The notes beneath the pieces are model-generated. The model was not told the DNA's origin, did not search any database, and was given only the letters and a program-made list of their open reading frames with translations. The translations under genes and the position numbers were made by a program. Below, in pieces: positions 55,001 through 62,924 of a DNA stretch of 64,000 bases (position 1 is its first letter; the number at the start of each line of letters is the position of its first letter). The DNA comes from Paroedura picta (lineage: Eukaryota > Chordata > Lepidosauria > Squamata > Gekkonidae): assembly GCF_049243985.1 (NCBI RefSeq), contig NC_135376.1:41335001-41399000 (forward strand), written 5' to 3'.

Positions 55001-58000
55001 TAGAGGAATTGGCATTTTATCAGCAGTCATTGTTCATGGTTTATGTGTCTGCAGTGCGATGGTTTCCCCTAGGGAATAGCCACTGAAGCTGTAGCTTTTA
55101 CCTTGAACTTCTTTATGAAGTTGGCTTTTGAAAATGATTAGAGGTGTCTCTCATGCCACCATCAGCTCTCCCCTTCCCCCTCTGGGAGATTCTGCTCTAC
55201 ATTTCCTTAAGCATTTAGGGAAATACAGAGGCAGAAAGAACTTATAGTGGTCTACTATTGAAATGTATACACATGGCTTGCCCGTGCAATGTTTATTATA
55301 TTCACTTATCTATGTTGTGTTATGTGAATCAGTCCTTACTTCACACTAGTATGCCAGGATGCAGTGGTATTATATAGCTGCCCTAGACTGGGTCAGTCCA
55401 TTAGTCCATCTCGTTTACAGCTGTGTCCTCTGACTGGTACTACTTTTTCAGGCCGCAGGAAGAGAAAATTTCCTAAGGTCCTTTAATTGTTGATGCCAGG
55501 GCCTGAAGCAAGAACATGCTTCAGACACAGCATGGACTATACCACTGAGCAACAGCCTCTCCACAAGGATGGGGAAGGGGCTATGAAAGCAGCTTACAGA
55601 AAAACATAGGTCACTCCCCAAACTTCTCAGGCTACCATTTCATTTGGGAGTGAGATTAAAAGTATTCAGCCAAAGACTTCATGGAAGAAATCACTTCTGG
55701 CCTGGGGTTTGAAGGACGAGATAAATGGCCCAAAGGTCACGGCTGTGATGATTAATGTCTTTCCCCTTCCACAGATATATAATAAAGTAAGCACAGGGGA
55801 AAAACTGAAAGTGGAACATGTGGTTAGTGTTCTTGAGAAGCAGTATCCCTATGTAGAAGTAACCAGCATCTTGGGAGTTGATTCTGCTTATGATCAAAAT
55901 CGAAAGGTAAGGAGTTCATGTATATAGGTTAGCAAGCATGCTTCCACAATCTCTACTTCTTTCTGCTTTTTATAGTAAGGTACCTGCTAAATTACTGAGT
56001 GTGTTAGTGGTCAGACTAAGATACTTTCCTGTTTGGATTTCTTCTTTGGAGCACTTTTTCCAAGGAAGAGCAAGAGGATTCTGCTGGGTTGTGGTGGTGG
56101 TGGTGGTGGTGGTGGTGGTGGTGAGTGAATTCTTTACTCCTATTCCCATAGTGCCCTCTCCTTTATAGAAACAGCTGTAGTGAGCAGCAAGTGAGGGCGG
56201 GGGACAGCCATCAATATTATTGGGATAGCTGAAACTGGTTTTTATGAAACAGCATGCAATAAGATCTGACCATGATGAATGATTTGGCCAGCCATTACAT
56301 TTTTATAGTTGAAAATGCGATAACAGATTGGGGCATGTGTTTTGGGTTAATAGGTACAGCTTTCCCATTGCTTGTGAATAGGGTTCATGTTAACACTTCT
56401 GTTTGTCATACAATTCTGGAAAGGCATGGAACCCTGCAAGGAAAAAAAGTGGCAGCTCTGCAGTGGAACAGCTGGATCCCCCCTATTTACTGTCAAAATT
56501 GATCCTCCCTATTCAGTCTGTTTTTCCCCTTGCACTGGCAGTGATCCAGTGGCATAACCTCTGTTGGTGCAAAAGGATGCTTCTGTTGGTGCAAAAGGAT
56601 TGCTCCTCTGGCACTCATCCAGTGTGCCAGCAAATATTTGAACTGTACTGGCACAGGAATAAGAGACCTGACTACCCAGTAATATATGGCAGAAATCAGA
56701 GACTGGAAGGCAGGATGGGCCCTGACTCTGATCAGTGACCTCTGTGCAGTATGTAGGACAGAGGTGCATCTCTGGGAGACTGTTGCAATAAACAGCCCTT
56801 TTAAAAATTGCTGCCCAGCTCACATCTTGGGAGTGCAAATCAACAAAGGCCAGGGTGTTGTGCCCACTTGCACTGCCAGGCAAATTGGCAAATTGAGAGA
56901 ACCGCTTCCAGTGAGCCATGTGAGATTTGTCTCATGTTTAAAGAGCTTGTGTGTAAAGCCTGACGTCTGTTTCCAACCAGTTTCTGAGGGCAGATAATGC
57001 TGCATGAAGGAAGTGCCAGATGTGGTGAGACTGCAGTGCCCTTTAGGCACAGTTTATGCAGAATGCATTTCACTGTGCTGTGTGTTGCAATGAGGACAAG
57101 AAAGACAGAAGAAATGATCATGTCTCTGTATTTCAGGAAGGACACGGTTATTATAAGCAGACTGGTGTGGGCCCCCTACCGATTGTGCTTTTTAATGGGA
57201 TGCCCTTCCAGAAAGAACAGCTAGATCCTGATGAACTGGAAACTGTGACCATGCATAAGATACTGGAAACCACCAGTTTTTTCCAAAGGGCTGTGTACTT
57301 GGTAAGATACACCAGCAGTAAACATGGGTTTACAGGGTCTTTAGTAAACTTAAATATGAGGGCTGGGGTTAAAAATCCTGTACATAATAGTTCTGTACAT
57401 GAAAGGAATGTGCATTTCTTGGAACAATGTCCTATGCCACATGACAAACCATTTTTGGAAAGGAATGGGGATTCAGAAGTAGTTTGCGGCACGTTTTGGA
57501 GGTTTGCTTGTTCCAAGACATAAGTCAGTAATACCAAGGCCTGCACATAAAGTAGCTCTTTTGGCCTCGGTATTGTGTAAGATGATACCTCCTGATTTTG
57601 GGGAAGATGGTACTTTCTGTGGGAATGTTTTGCTTTTCAAGGTTATTCCACATTTCTTAAGCTGATGCAACAGGCTTGCTTCAAAAAGCCCACAAGCTGC
57701 TGAAACTGTATCTGTTTTTTTGTTTTTTTTTTAGGGCGAACTGTCAAATGATCAGGATGTGGTTGAATATATCATGAACCAGCCTAATGTTGTTCCAAGA
57801 ATCAACTCTCGAATCTTGATGGCTGACAGAGAATACCTGGATTTGACTGCAACTAGTAAGACCCATTTGCTGTTGAAATGCTACATATGAGAGCCTGTTA
57901 GCTGACACTTAGATGGGTGTGCAAATCTTTAGGACTTATCTATTCAAGGGGCAATACTTTGCATGTGTGGCTTTTGATGCTTCCTAACTTTCTAGTCCGT

Positions 58001-58688
58001 GTTCTGTTGCTTTGCTGTCTCCCTGTTCTGTTTCCTTTCTTTCTTGGTCTTTGCTCAATCATGACTGTGCAAATATTCTGAAAGCACTGAAAGCACTTCA
58101 GAGTTGCGATCGGCCTAATTTGTCGCTTTTGTCTGACAGCAAAGATATTTGGGTCTTTGAATCAGTCGGGATTTTTGCTTGCGCTTAAATTCATAGATAG
58201 GACTGCAGTAACTCTTCACTCTTTTCTGTTTTTTGAGGTCTTCCTGTGGCACCATTCTTTCCCCCCTTTCCCCTTTGCTTTATGTAGCTGTAATCTAGAT
58301 TCTCCTCTTGCAGTTCTTCCTACTTGGCCTTGAGCCCCCCCCCTACTTAACAGTGTTCCCCTATGAACCACCCTAGATATATTTTAAAACATAAAATAAA
58401 TAGGTGAGGAGAACATTGGAGGACATGAGACTGTCTGAGTTTATTGAGGTTAAATGCATAAAATGCAATTATAACCTAGTCAACATTGTATAAAATATGT
58501 GTATATGTGTGTCAGTTTCCTGACTTTCCTATTCTTATTGGACAAACAGGTGTTTGGTATAAGAGTTTTTTTTTCATTTTTTATTGCAGATAACTTCTTT
58601 GTGGATGATTTTGCCAGATTTACATTTCTAGACTCCAAAGACAAGACAGCAGCTATAGCTAACAGTATGACTTACTTGTCCAAGAAAG
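39919..58688 (+). CDS. UGGT1: UGGT1, UDP-glucose:glycoprotein glucosyltransferase 1, N-terminal half (19 coding exons)
   Basis: This ER-lumenal enzyme adds one glucose to N-glycans of misfolded glycoproteins, sending them back to calnexin/calreticulin. The start MGILIALIGIWVSCSLVNAD is a classic signal peptide (hydrophobic residues about 2-18, cleavage probably after VNA), followed by DSKAVTTSLTTKWFSTPLLL as in other UGGTs. The 19 exons sum to 2167 nt (about 722 residues) and every junction keeps phase. They cover the thioredoxin-like region that recognises the substrate. The glycosyltransferase family 24 domain is off the right edge. N-glycosylation sequons include N-T-T in exon 8 and N-D-S in exon 16. 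The mammalian extra N-terminal residues from exon 1 appear absent. Intact in the visible part. Confidence 0.95.
40322..40404 (+). CDS. UGGT1: UGGT1 exon 3
   Basis: Residues 42-70 (SEFLAEESQEKFWNFVETCQ ... SSNHDG). Acceptor TTCTTCAG, donor GACG|GTAATC. Confidence 0.95.
40405..42088 (+). other. UGGT1: UGGT1 intron 3
   Basis: 1.7 kb. A GC-richer segment at about 41190-41770 looks like a repeat but could not be classified; the frames in it match nothing I know. A LINE/SINE-like tail (GGGGATATAAATATTTCAAATAAATAAAATG region) lies near 41960-41990. Confidence 0.5.
42089..42219 (+). CDS. UGGT1: UGGT1 exon 4
   Basis: Residues 70-113 (TAYSYYNAVLMAASQNLSPL ... STVQAFQQ). Acceptor TTGGCAG, donor CAGCAG|GTTAGT. 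Confidence 0.95.
43344..43456 (+). CDS. UGGT1: UGGT1 exon 5
   Basis: Residues 114-151 (IAADEPSLKGCSTFFVVHGE ... LLQTASER). Acceptor AATGCAG, donor GAAAG|GTATAC. In the intron before it, a LINE-like tail (TTGTGAACTGCCTTGGGAAT) lies near 43190-43260. Confidence 0.95.
43960..44236 (-). mobile_element. tRNA-derived SINE, near full length
   Basis: On minus it begins CAGAGCCAGCGTGGTGTAGT GG (A-box), with GGGTTTGATTCCCCGCTCCC as B-box, 'TGGGTGACCTTGGGCTTGTC' and 'GTAAGCTGCTTTGAGACTCC', and ends in CTTCTT-type sequence. Same family as 58.97 kb. Confidence 0.7.
44604..44778 (+). CDS. UGGT1: UGGT1 exon 6
   Basis: Residues 151-209 (PKPFMFKGDHKYPVSNPESP ... TYFLRHYID), a strongly conserved thioredoxin-like segment. 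Acceptor TGTTTTAG, donor GAT|GTAAGT. Confidence 0.96.
45175..46040 (-). mobile_element. L2-like LINE 3' part with a nested Helitron-like element
   Basis: Tail 'ATTATTTATTAAATTTATTA CTCGCC' starts near 45178. The 3' UTR continues to 45277, is split by the Helitron-like insert, and resumes at 45745 (ACACAATAAAACACAATAC) through 'GAGCTCATTCCACCAGG' and 'GGTCCTGGCTGAGGCCAGGC'. Antisense to UGGT1. Confidence 0.65.
45278..45744 (+). mobile_element. Helitron-like hairpin-chain element, copy 1
   Basis: Starts TCTTTAAACTGCCCGTGGCG directly after an A. Ends with a stem-loop (GCCCACTGCA / TGCAGCGGGC around TTTAGC), then TTGATTACTAG, then host T. TC at the 5' end, a 3' hairpin about 11 nt from CTAG, and an A|T target with no duplication are the Helitron hallmarks. 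The GC-rich interior has inverted repeats at 45359-45387, 45397-45451 (26-bp perfect arms, AAA loop), 45487-45533 (22-bp arms, one mismatch, AAA loop) and about 45542-45588. No Rep/helicase, so non-autonomous. Confidence 0.75.
46542..46638 (+). CDS. UGGT1: UGGT1 exon 7
   Basis: Residues 210-242 (NPSKEKVYLSGYGVELAIKS ... DDTQVKG). Acceptor TTCTCCTAG, donor GAAAG|GTGAAT. Confidence 0.96.
47190..47345 (-). mobile_element. hAT-like MITE fragment
   Basis: On minus it starts CAGCCTCTCTCAACTTTTTT, then 'GAGAAACCCCTAAAACATTC', 'TTCAGGCTTCGAGAAACCCC'. A second copy of the same block lies at about 50590-50700. The inner limit is uncertain. Confidence 0.4.
47409..47487 (+). CDS. UGGT1: UGGT1 exon 8
   Basis: Residues 242-268 (ADMNTTVIGDNDPIDEVLGF LFGKLR). 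Holds an N-T-T sequon. Acceptor TTAATAG, donor TTAAG|GTAAAC. Confidence 0.95.
47694..47794 (+). CDS. UGGT1: UGGT1 exon 9
   Basis: Residues 268-302 (QLYPTLQEELKEFRKYLVES ... LKVWQLQ). Acceptor CCCTTCCAG, donor CAAG|GTGATA, a weaker-than-usual donor with LINE sequence starting within about 20 bp. Confidence 0.95.
47815..48635 (-). mobile_element. Non-LTR retrotransposon RT fragment filling UGGT1 intron 9
   Basis: The minus strand encodes MKQGCVLAPLLFSLYINDIA, then LLYADYMVLI (the YADD box reads YADY), LNINYPKTKVIVF and YKYLGITFNETLTRNTHLPL. The RT palm and thumb are recognisable; upstream sequence is broken. The clade is not assigned with certainty. Confidence 0.7.
48648..48747 (+). CDS. UGGT1: UGGT1 exon 10
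   Basis: Residues 302-335 (DLSFQTAARILAAPTVDALM ... NFPTKAR). Acceptor CATTTTCAG, donor GCTAG|GTAATT. Confidence 0.96.
48790..48975 (-). mobile_element. tRNA-derived SINE (second family)
   Basis: The minus strand begins near GGGGGTGTAGCTCAGTGGCA, with a B-box-like AGATTCAATCTG, then 'GCAGAAGGTCCTAGATTCAA' and a body containing 'CTTTGATGGTCTAACATTTT' and 'CAATATAAGACAGCTTCAAT'. This is a common reptile SINE layout. Confidence 0.6.
49266..49607. mobile_element. hAT-type MITE with lost right end
   Basis: Left end CAGTGGTCCCAACC, GC-rich interior with a G run (about 49328-49338), right side ATGGACCGGGGG. TTATAGAG lies on both sides (49258-49265, 49608-49615). The right inverted repeat itself is missing. 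Confidence 0.6.
49855..49915 (+). CDS. UGGT1: UGGT1 exon 11
   Basis: Residues 335-355 (AITRTVVSSELRSEVEGNQK). Acceptor TTTTTGCAG, donor AAAAG|GTAACA. Confidence 0.95.
49916..51581 (+). other. UGGT1: UGGT1 intron 11
   Basis: 1.7 kb. It contains a hAT-like MITE remnant (about 50590-50700), a partial minus-strand SINE (about 50846-50950; 'AGAAGAAGAAGAGTTGGTTC' tail side), and an unclassified GC-rich stretch with a 119-codon open frame (51086-51445) that resembles nothing I know. Confidence 0.5.
51582..51673 (+). CDS. UGGT1: UGGT1 exon 12
   Basis: Residues 356-386 (FFKGTLGLQPGDSALFINGF ... DTQDIFS). Acceptor TTCTTCAG followed by TTCTTCAAAG; donor TTTAG|GTATGA. Confidence 0.96.
51796..51946 (+). 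CDS. UGGT1: UGGT1 exon 13
   Basis: Residues 386-436 (LFDVLRNEARVMEGLHSLGI ... VDIRSPAIY). Acceptor TTTCTAG, donor TAT|GTGAGT. Confidence 0.96.
51947..52887 (+). other. UGGT1: UGGT1 intron 13
   Basis: About 0.9 kb. No repeat or exon was confidently recognised. Confidence 0.5.
52888..53007 (+). CDS. UGGT1: UGGT1 exon 14
   Basis: Residues 437-476 (WINNLEVDSKYSSWPSSVQE ... RKNFHNF). Acceptor GTTTCTAG, donor TTT|GTAAGT. Confidence 0.96.
53644..53729 (+). CDS. UGGT1: UGGT1 exon 15
   Basis: Residues 477-505 (VLIVDPSHENTVELLSLAEM ... NHIPLR). Acceptor TTGTCAG, donor CTGCG|GTAATT. Confidence 0.96.
54010..54206. repeat. Palindromic foldback element, both arms present
   Basis: Left arm 'CAAAGTTTGAATTCTGTGGC' plus 'ACCTTTAAAAACAATAATG' pairs with the right arm 'CTTTGCTGGTCTTAAAGGTG' plus 'TCACTGGACTCAAGCTTTG' read in reverse. 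'TGTGTGCATGCAC' and 'TTGCACGTGAAATC' pair near the centre. No coding capacity, MITE-like. Related pieces lie at 19.6, 34.2 and 38.2 kb. Confidence 0.55.
54590..54770 (+). repeat. LINE/SINE 3'-end remnant
   Basis: 'CCACTATGGAGAACAAGATG', 'TTGGATTAGACGGACTTCTG' and 'TCTGATCTGGCAGGCATCGT' resemble a common sauropsid repeat tail (CACTGTG-GACAGGATGCTGGA type). Family not assigned. Confidence 0.4.
54809..54944 (+). CDS. UGGT1: UGGT1 exon 16
   Basis: Residues 505-550 (IGLVFVVNDSEDVDGLQDAG ... YAFQTVLS). Acceptor TTATATAG, donor TCT|GTAAGT. Confidence 0.96.
55350..55565 (-). mobile_element. tRNA-derived SINE (second family), worn
   Basis: The minus strand has 'TTGCTCAGTGGTATAGTCCA' at the head, 'TGTCTGAAGCATGTTCTTGC', 'AAAGGACCTTAGGAAATTTT' and 'GACTGACCCAGTCTAGGGCA', in the same order as at 48.8 kb. 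Confidence 0.5.
55775..55906 (+). CDS. UGGT1: UGGT1 exon 17
   Basis: Residues 551-594 (IYNKVSTGEKLKVEHVVSVL ... SAYDQNRK). Acceptor TTCCACAG, donor AAAG|GTAAGG. Confidence 0.96.
56091..56123. repeat. (GTG)11 microsatellite
   Basis: Eleven perfect GTG units in UGGT1 intron 17. Confidence 0.95.
56124..57136 (+). other. UGGT1: UGGT1 intron 17, distal part
   Basis: A 22-bp tandem duplication (CTGTTGGTGCAAAAGGAT at 56561 and 56583). The surrounding 56.4-57.0 kb looks repeat-like but was not classified. No exon seen. Confidence 0.45.
57137..57301 (+). CDS. UGGT1: UGGT1 exon 18
   Basis: Residues 595-649 (EGHGYYKQTGVGPLPIVLFN ... FFQRAVYL), with the conserved GVGPLP-VLFNGMPF block. Acceptor TATTTCAG, donor TTG|GTAAGA. 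Confidence 0.97.
57735..57855 (+). CDS. UGGT1: UGGT1 exon 19
   Basis: Residues 650-690 (GELSNDQDVVEYIMNQPNVV ... YLDLTAT). Acceptor after a T run (TTTTTTTTTTAG), donor ACTA|GTAAGA. Confidence 0.97.
58590..58688 (+). CDS. UGGT1: UGGT1 exon 20 (last in window)
   Basis: Residues 690-723 (NNFFVDDFARFTFLDSKDKT ... MTYLSKKG). Acceptor TTATTGCAG, donor GAAAG|GTATAG. The next family block, beginning about SSKEIYDDSFIRPVTFW in mammals, was not found to the right edge. Confidence 0.96.
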
Positions 58689-58965
58689 GTATAGTCAAGG
58701 GAGATTTTTTTCTCCTTTCTGTCTTCTGCATTGTATGCATGTGAATGCTTATGCTGCTACTTTTTCAAGAATTACTTTGTTGCAATCCACAGTAAGGTGT
58801 TTCGCTTTTATCCATATTGTGGTTCCATTTCATTTTTAAAATGAGTATACTTCTTCACATGCATCCAAGCCTATCTGATCAAGTTAATGTGTTTGTTGTA
58901 TGACACTAGAGATCTAACAGTATTGTGTTAACATTTGAAATAAGGAACAGTTGAAATCAGGAACA

Positions 58966-59240
58966 AGGGAGCTAGCTTAGTGTAGTGGTTAAGTGTAGTG
59001 GCTTTTAATCTGGCAAGCCGGATTGATTCCTTGCTCCTCCACATGCAGCCAGCTGGGTGACCTTGGACTAGTAACAGTCCTATCAGAGCTGTTTCCACAG
59101 AGCAGTCCCGTCAGAGCCCTCTCAGCCCCACTTACTTCATGGGGTGTCTGTTGTGGGGAGAAAGGGAAAGGTGCTTGTAACTCACTTTGGAACTTTTTTG
59201 GGTAGTGTAAGCAGGATATAAAGACCAACTCTTCTTCCTA
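58966..59240 (+). mobile_element. tRNA-derived SINE, near full length
   Basis: Head GGAGCTAGCTTAGTGTAGTG GTTAAG (A-box), CGGATTGATTCCTTGC (B-box), 'GGGTGACCTTGGACTAGTAA', 'TGGGGTGTCTGTTGTGGGGA', 'TAACTCACTTTGGAAC', and a CTCTTCTTCC end. Not a tRNA gene, because the B-box is followed by SINE body. Confidence 0.7.
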
Positions 59241-60698
59241 ATCAAAGAAAAACAGGACCCTGGGTATGAATCAATGTCATTACCCCCAACAATTTACAGG
59301 GCCCACCCTTGCATGAGTGTATTGGAATTGAGGGTGTATCTATTAGCTTAGCAGCAAGGTCTGATGAACAGGGGTGGGAATAACTTAAATATGTGACAAT
59401 CAGCAGGGTAGCTCCAGATGACATAAGCAATGAGTTATATCTCCAATTGCCATTCAGTACATTCATGTCATAGATGGGAATGAAGAAGTACTGCTGAGCA
59501 TGTCCAGAGAGCTTTCCCTTAACCATCTGGGGAGTGTTTTCCCAAGCCACCATGTAGGCTTCACTTCCTCAGTGCGCTTATAGTGAAAAATCAGGATTTG
59601 ACTGTTGTGTCGTCTTTGCAGATAAAAGCCCAACACCAATTTAAGCACAGGTTGCAAAATACTTACAATGTGTTCCATTCCTTAAAACAGTCAAATCTGC
59701 TCTTAAGCAGCGCTTCACAAACAGCGCTTCACAAAAATAGGCTTGTGTTTCCTTCCTCTGCCTTTTCTCAGGATGGGAAAGGTTTCATTGCTTGTTCTTC
59801 TCTGACTTAATTTGCACCTGATCTCACCAGGCATGGCCCAGGAGTATGTCTTCAAAACCAGGGCAAATTCCTGGAATATGGGAAACAAAGTATTTCTGAG
59901 AATTGGCAGACTGCCTTTCCCTGAAGTTTCGTGCCTTTCCACATACTGAAAATACAGAAGCCGGTTGGCTGTGGGTACCAGCTTAGGCAAGATTTTCAAG
60001 TACAGCCCTTCCCTGCAGGCACACACAAACACAAAAATTAAACTACTCTTGTTTTTCCTTCCCCTCCCCCTCCCCTAAGACCTCATTTCACAAAACAACA
60101 GTAAATATACATTTAAATCCACTTGCCAGCACAGTGGAAGGAGATGCTTTTTGTTTTTGAATGTTCCTCTTGAGGCTTTCTCTATACATTGATAAGGGCA
60201 GGTGGCTAGAAGGGGGAGCAACAGGTTTGTACAAACTCTTCCTCCCTTGCAGTCCTCTGTTGCAGCTCTAATTGACTTCTGCAGTCTGAGGAGGCTGGGA
60301 AAAGAAAGTAGGTGGTATTAAAAGCTGCTAATGTTCAGTAGCCTGGCAATGGCAATGGCCCTTAAACCAGCTGTACTCCAGACACCAAAATCTTTTAGTA
60401 CTGGCTCAAGTGGCCCTCTGCTCAGTCACATACCTTTTTTACAGCAGCTTCACTGTTGGGAATGTTTCCCCTAGAAGTTTATGAGATTCTGGCCTCGATA
60501 AGGGCTGCTGCTGAGACAGTAACAACAACCAAAAGAATAAAACTATTATCTTTGGCAATGCACTCTTCAATTTCTTACCACTTCACCTTCAAAAAAAGTT
60601 GGGGAGGAAATAGCTCAATATTTGTCAAGAAATTTAGGTGAAAAATTAGTGCTGTTTCAGTTTTGTGTGTGTAAGTTTTATTGATTTAGCTTTTATTA

Positions 60699-61315
60699 TC
60701 TTTAAACCGCCCGTGGCGCCGCGGACGCCACGGACTAAATAAATGGTTAAGGGGCCTTGAGGTGGGCTTTGTCCGTGATGAGGAAGGGTCTGGATTGGAC
60801 CCTTCCTCACGACAGACAATCGGAGGGACCAATCGGCAGGCGCAAAGCGCCTGCCGATTGGTCCCTCCGATTCCCAGCCCCAGCAACTGCAAGCCGCGCG
60901 CAGCGCGGCTCGCAGTTGCTCCCGGCCTGACGCGGCGAGAGGCGCAAAGCGCCTCTCACCGCGTCAGGCCGCAGCCCGAGGAAGGGGGTTCCCTGCCTGG
61001 CGGCCTGACGCGGCGAGAGACGCAAAGCGCCTCTCACCGCGTCAGGCCGCCACCCGAGGGAGCCCCCGGCAGTCGCTCGGAGCGCGGCTGCCGGTGGCTC
61101 CCTGCGTGGCGGCCTGGCGCGGCGAGAGGCGCAAAGCGTCTCTCGCCGCGTCAGGCCACCGCCACCAAAAGAACGCCGCCGACCAAGCCGCCGACCAAGC
61201 CGCCGACCAGCCCACCGCCGCCGACCAAGCCAGCCACCGCCGACGAGGAAACACAACCACCCACAGTAAGTGCCTAGCGCCCGCTGCATTTAGCTGCAGC
61301 GGGCTTGATTACTAG
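60699..61315 (+). mobile_element. Helitron-like hairpin-chain element, copy 2
   Basis: Starts TCTTTAAACCGCCCGTGGCG after an A. Ends with a perfect 10-bp stem (61279-61288 / 61295-61304), then TTGATTACTAG, then host T. Hairpins: 60780-60808; 60818-60872 (26-bp arms, AAA loop); about 60885-60921 (GCAACTGC arms); three related 47-bp modules with GGCCTG...CAGGCC ends and AAA loops at 60924-60970, 61002-61048 and 61111-61157; and about 61058-61102. Longer than copy 1 mainly through extra modules. No protein-coding domain. Confidence 0.78.
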
Positions 61316-61379
61316 TTATAAATATTTCCCTTGGATTAGATTTTCAGCCAAGATTGTTAGAGGCAAGGCTTTATACTAC

Positions 61380-61735
61380 TATACTACTTTTGGGGTTCCA
61401 CAGGGCCTGCAAGACTGAGCTCTTCTGCCGGGTCTACGGTTGAGGCCAGGGCAGTGAGGAAGATTATTGCCTCCCCCCTTTGGGTGCCTCTTCAAGTGCT
61501 AGTGCTGTTGTTTTCGAGCACTGGGCCATGTAACATCAATGGCCCCCTCCTAGCCCACGTGATTTGATATTGGTAGGAGGGTCGGGTTAGGTTTCACCAT
61601 CTGTGGTTTTTTGGTTATTGTTGGATGTCCTGTTTTTAATGGGGTTTTATCGGGGGTTTTTATGAAGGACCATTGTAACCCGCCACGAGCCAGCTTCGGG
61701 AGTGGCGGGGAATAAATCTAATAATAATAATAACG
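61380..61735 (+). mobile_element. L2-like LINE 3' end
   Basis: 'GGGGTTCCACAGGGCCTGCA', 'GAGCTCTTCTGCCGGGTCTA', 'CATTGTAACCCGCCACGAGC' and 'GGGGAATAAATCTAATAATA' are the 3' UTR and tail. 5'-truncated. Confidence 0.65.
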
Positions 61736-62189
61736 TAGTCTGTATTCAGCCTAGGTAATAAGCCCCAGTCCTTTAACCAGTTGTTCTCAGGACTGGACAG
61801 TAGAATTGTGCACTTTTACCCTCATGAAGTTCCTCCAGCCCACCTTACCTATAATTGTATTATTTGAATTCCAACCTTTATTATGCTAATGTTTAACTGG
61901 ATATGCTATTATCTGGAGTAGACAAAGAATGAGGCCCTTTCTGTCAGCTTACCCCCAACTTGTGCCTCAGTACCCTTCTTTAGCCAAGCATGTGGTTTAG
62001 CCCGAAGAGTAAGGTCTTTTCGGTCTGTCATAGTTCTGTGTTGTTAAAAAGTTGCTCTTGTTACCAGTTATAGTCTGAGCCTAATTCATAGAGTTAGTTG
62101 TAGGTGGAATATCAATAGAGATATTTTAAGCTAAAGAAATTTGTGCCCATCATAATCCTAACAGTACTATGCCAACCCATAAGAAAACA

Positions 62190-62700
62190 CAGCAATGGCA
62201 CTCACTCACTGGAGGCCTCACTTCAAGAAGGACGTAGATAAAATTGAAAGGGTACAGAGGAGAGCGATGAGGATGATCTGGGGCCAAGGGACCGAGCCCT
62301 ATGAAGATAGGTTGAGGGACTTGGGAATGTTCAGCCTGGAGAAAAGGAGGTTGAGAGGGGACATGATAGCCCTCTTTTAGTATTTGAAAGGTTGTCACTT
62401 GGAGGAGGGCAGGATGCTGTTTCTGTTGGCTGCAGAGCAAAGGACGTGCAGTAATGGGTTTAAACTACAAGTACAATGATATAGGCTAGATATCAGGAAA
62501 AAAATTTCACAGTCAGAGTAGTTTAGCAGTGGAATAGGCTGCCTAAGGAGGTGGTGAGCTCCCCTCACTGGCAGTCTTCAAGCAAAGGTTGGATACACAC
62601 TTTTCTTGGATGATTTAGGATGCTTTGGGCTGATCCTGCGTTGAGCAGGGGGTTGGACTAGATGGCCCCTTCTAACTCTATGATTCTATTATTCTATAAT
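62190..62700 (+). mobile_element. CR1 LINE 3' end
   Basis: The thumb-region frame includes HFKKDVDKIERVQRRAMRMI and RDLGMFSLEKRRLRGDMIAL F, then the 3' UTR with 'GGCTGCCTAAGGAGGTGGTG', 'GGGGTTGGACTAGATGGCCC' and the ATTCTATTATTCTAT tail. Typical sauropsid CR1, 5'-truncated. Confidence 0.82.
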
Positions 62701-62924
62701 GGCACCCACAGTGGAATTGTTCAGTCTGTGTTCCAGTTCTGAATGAAGAAGACATCAAAGATTGCATTGTCAATTGAACCATTGCATTAATTCCCCACAT
62801 AAGCAAAGTGATGCTCAAAAGTTCTCTTACTGTATATAGAACAAGAAATGCCAGGTGTAGTGACTACTGAATAATTTAATTGTCTCAACAATCAACTTTA
62901 AAATTGTCCAAGATTTTCCGTTCC

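Noticed and set aside
57056-57523. 155-codon plus-strand frame
   Set aside because: Only 57137-57301 is real (UGGT1 exon 18); the rest is intron read-through.
58966-59060. Possible tRNA gene (A- and B-box like sequences)
   Set aside because: The tRNA-like head runs straight into a SINE body repeated elsewhere in the window, and no acceptor stem closes.
60762-61289. 160-171 codon frames inside the second Helitron-like copy
   Set aside because: Same reason: hairpin arms make both strands look coding, and the peptide repeats mirror the DNA repeats.
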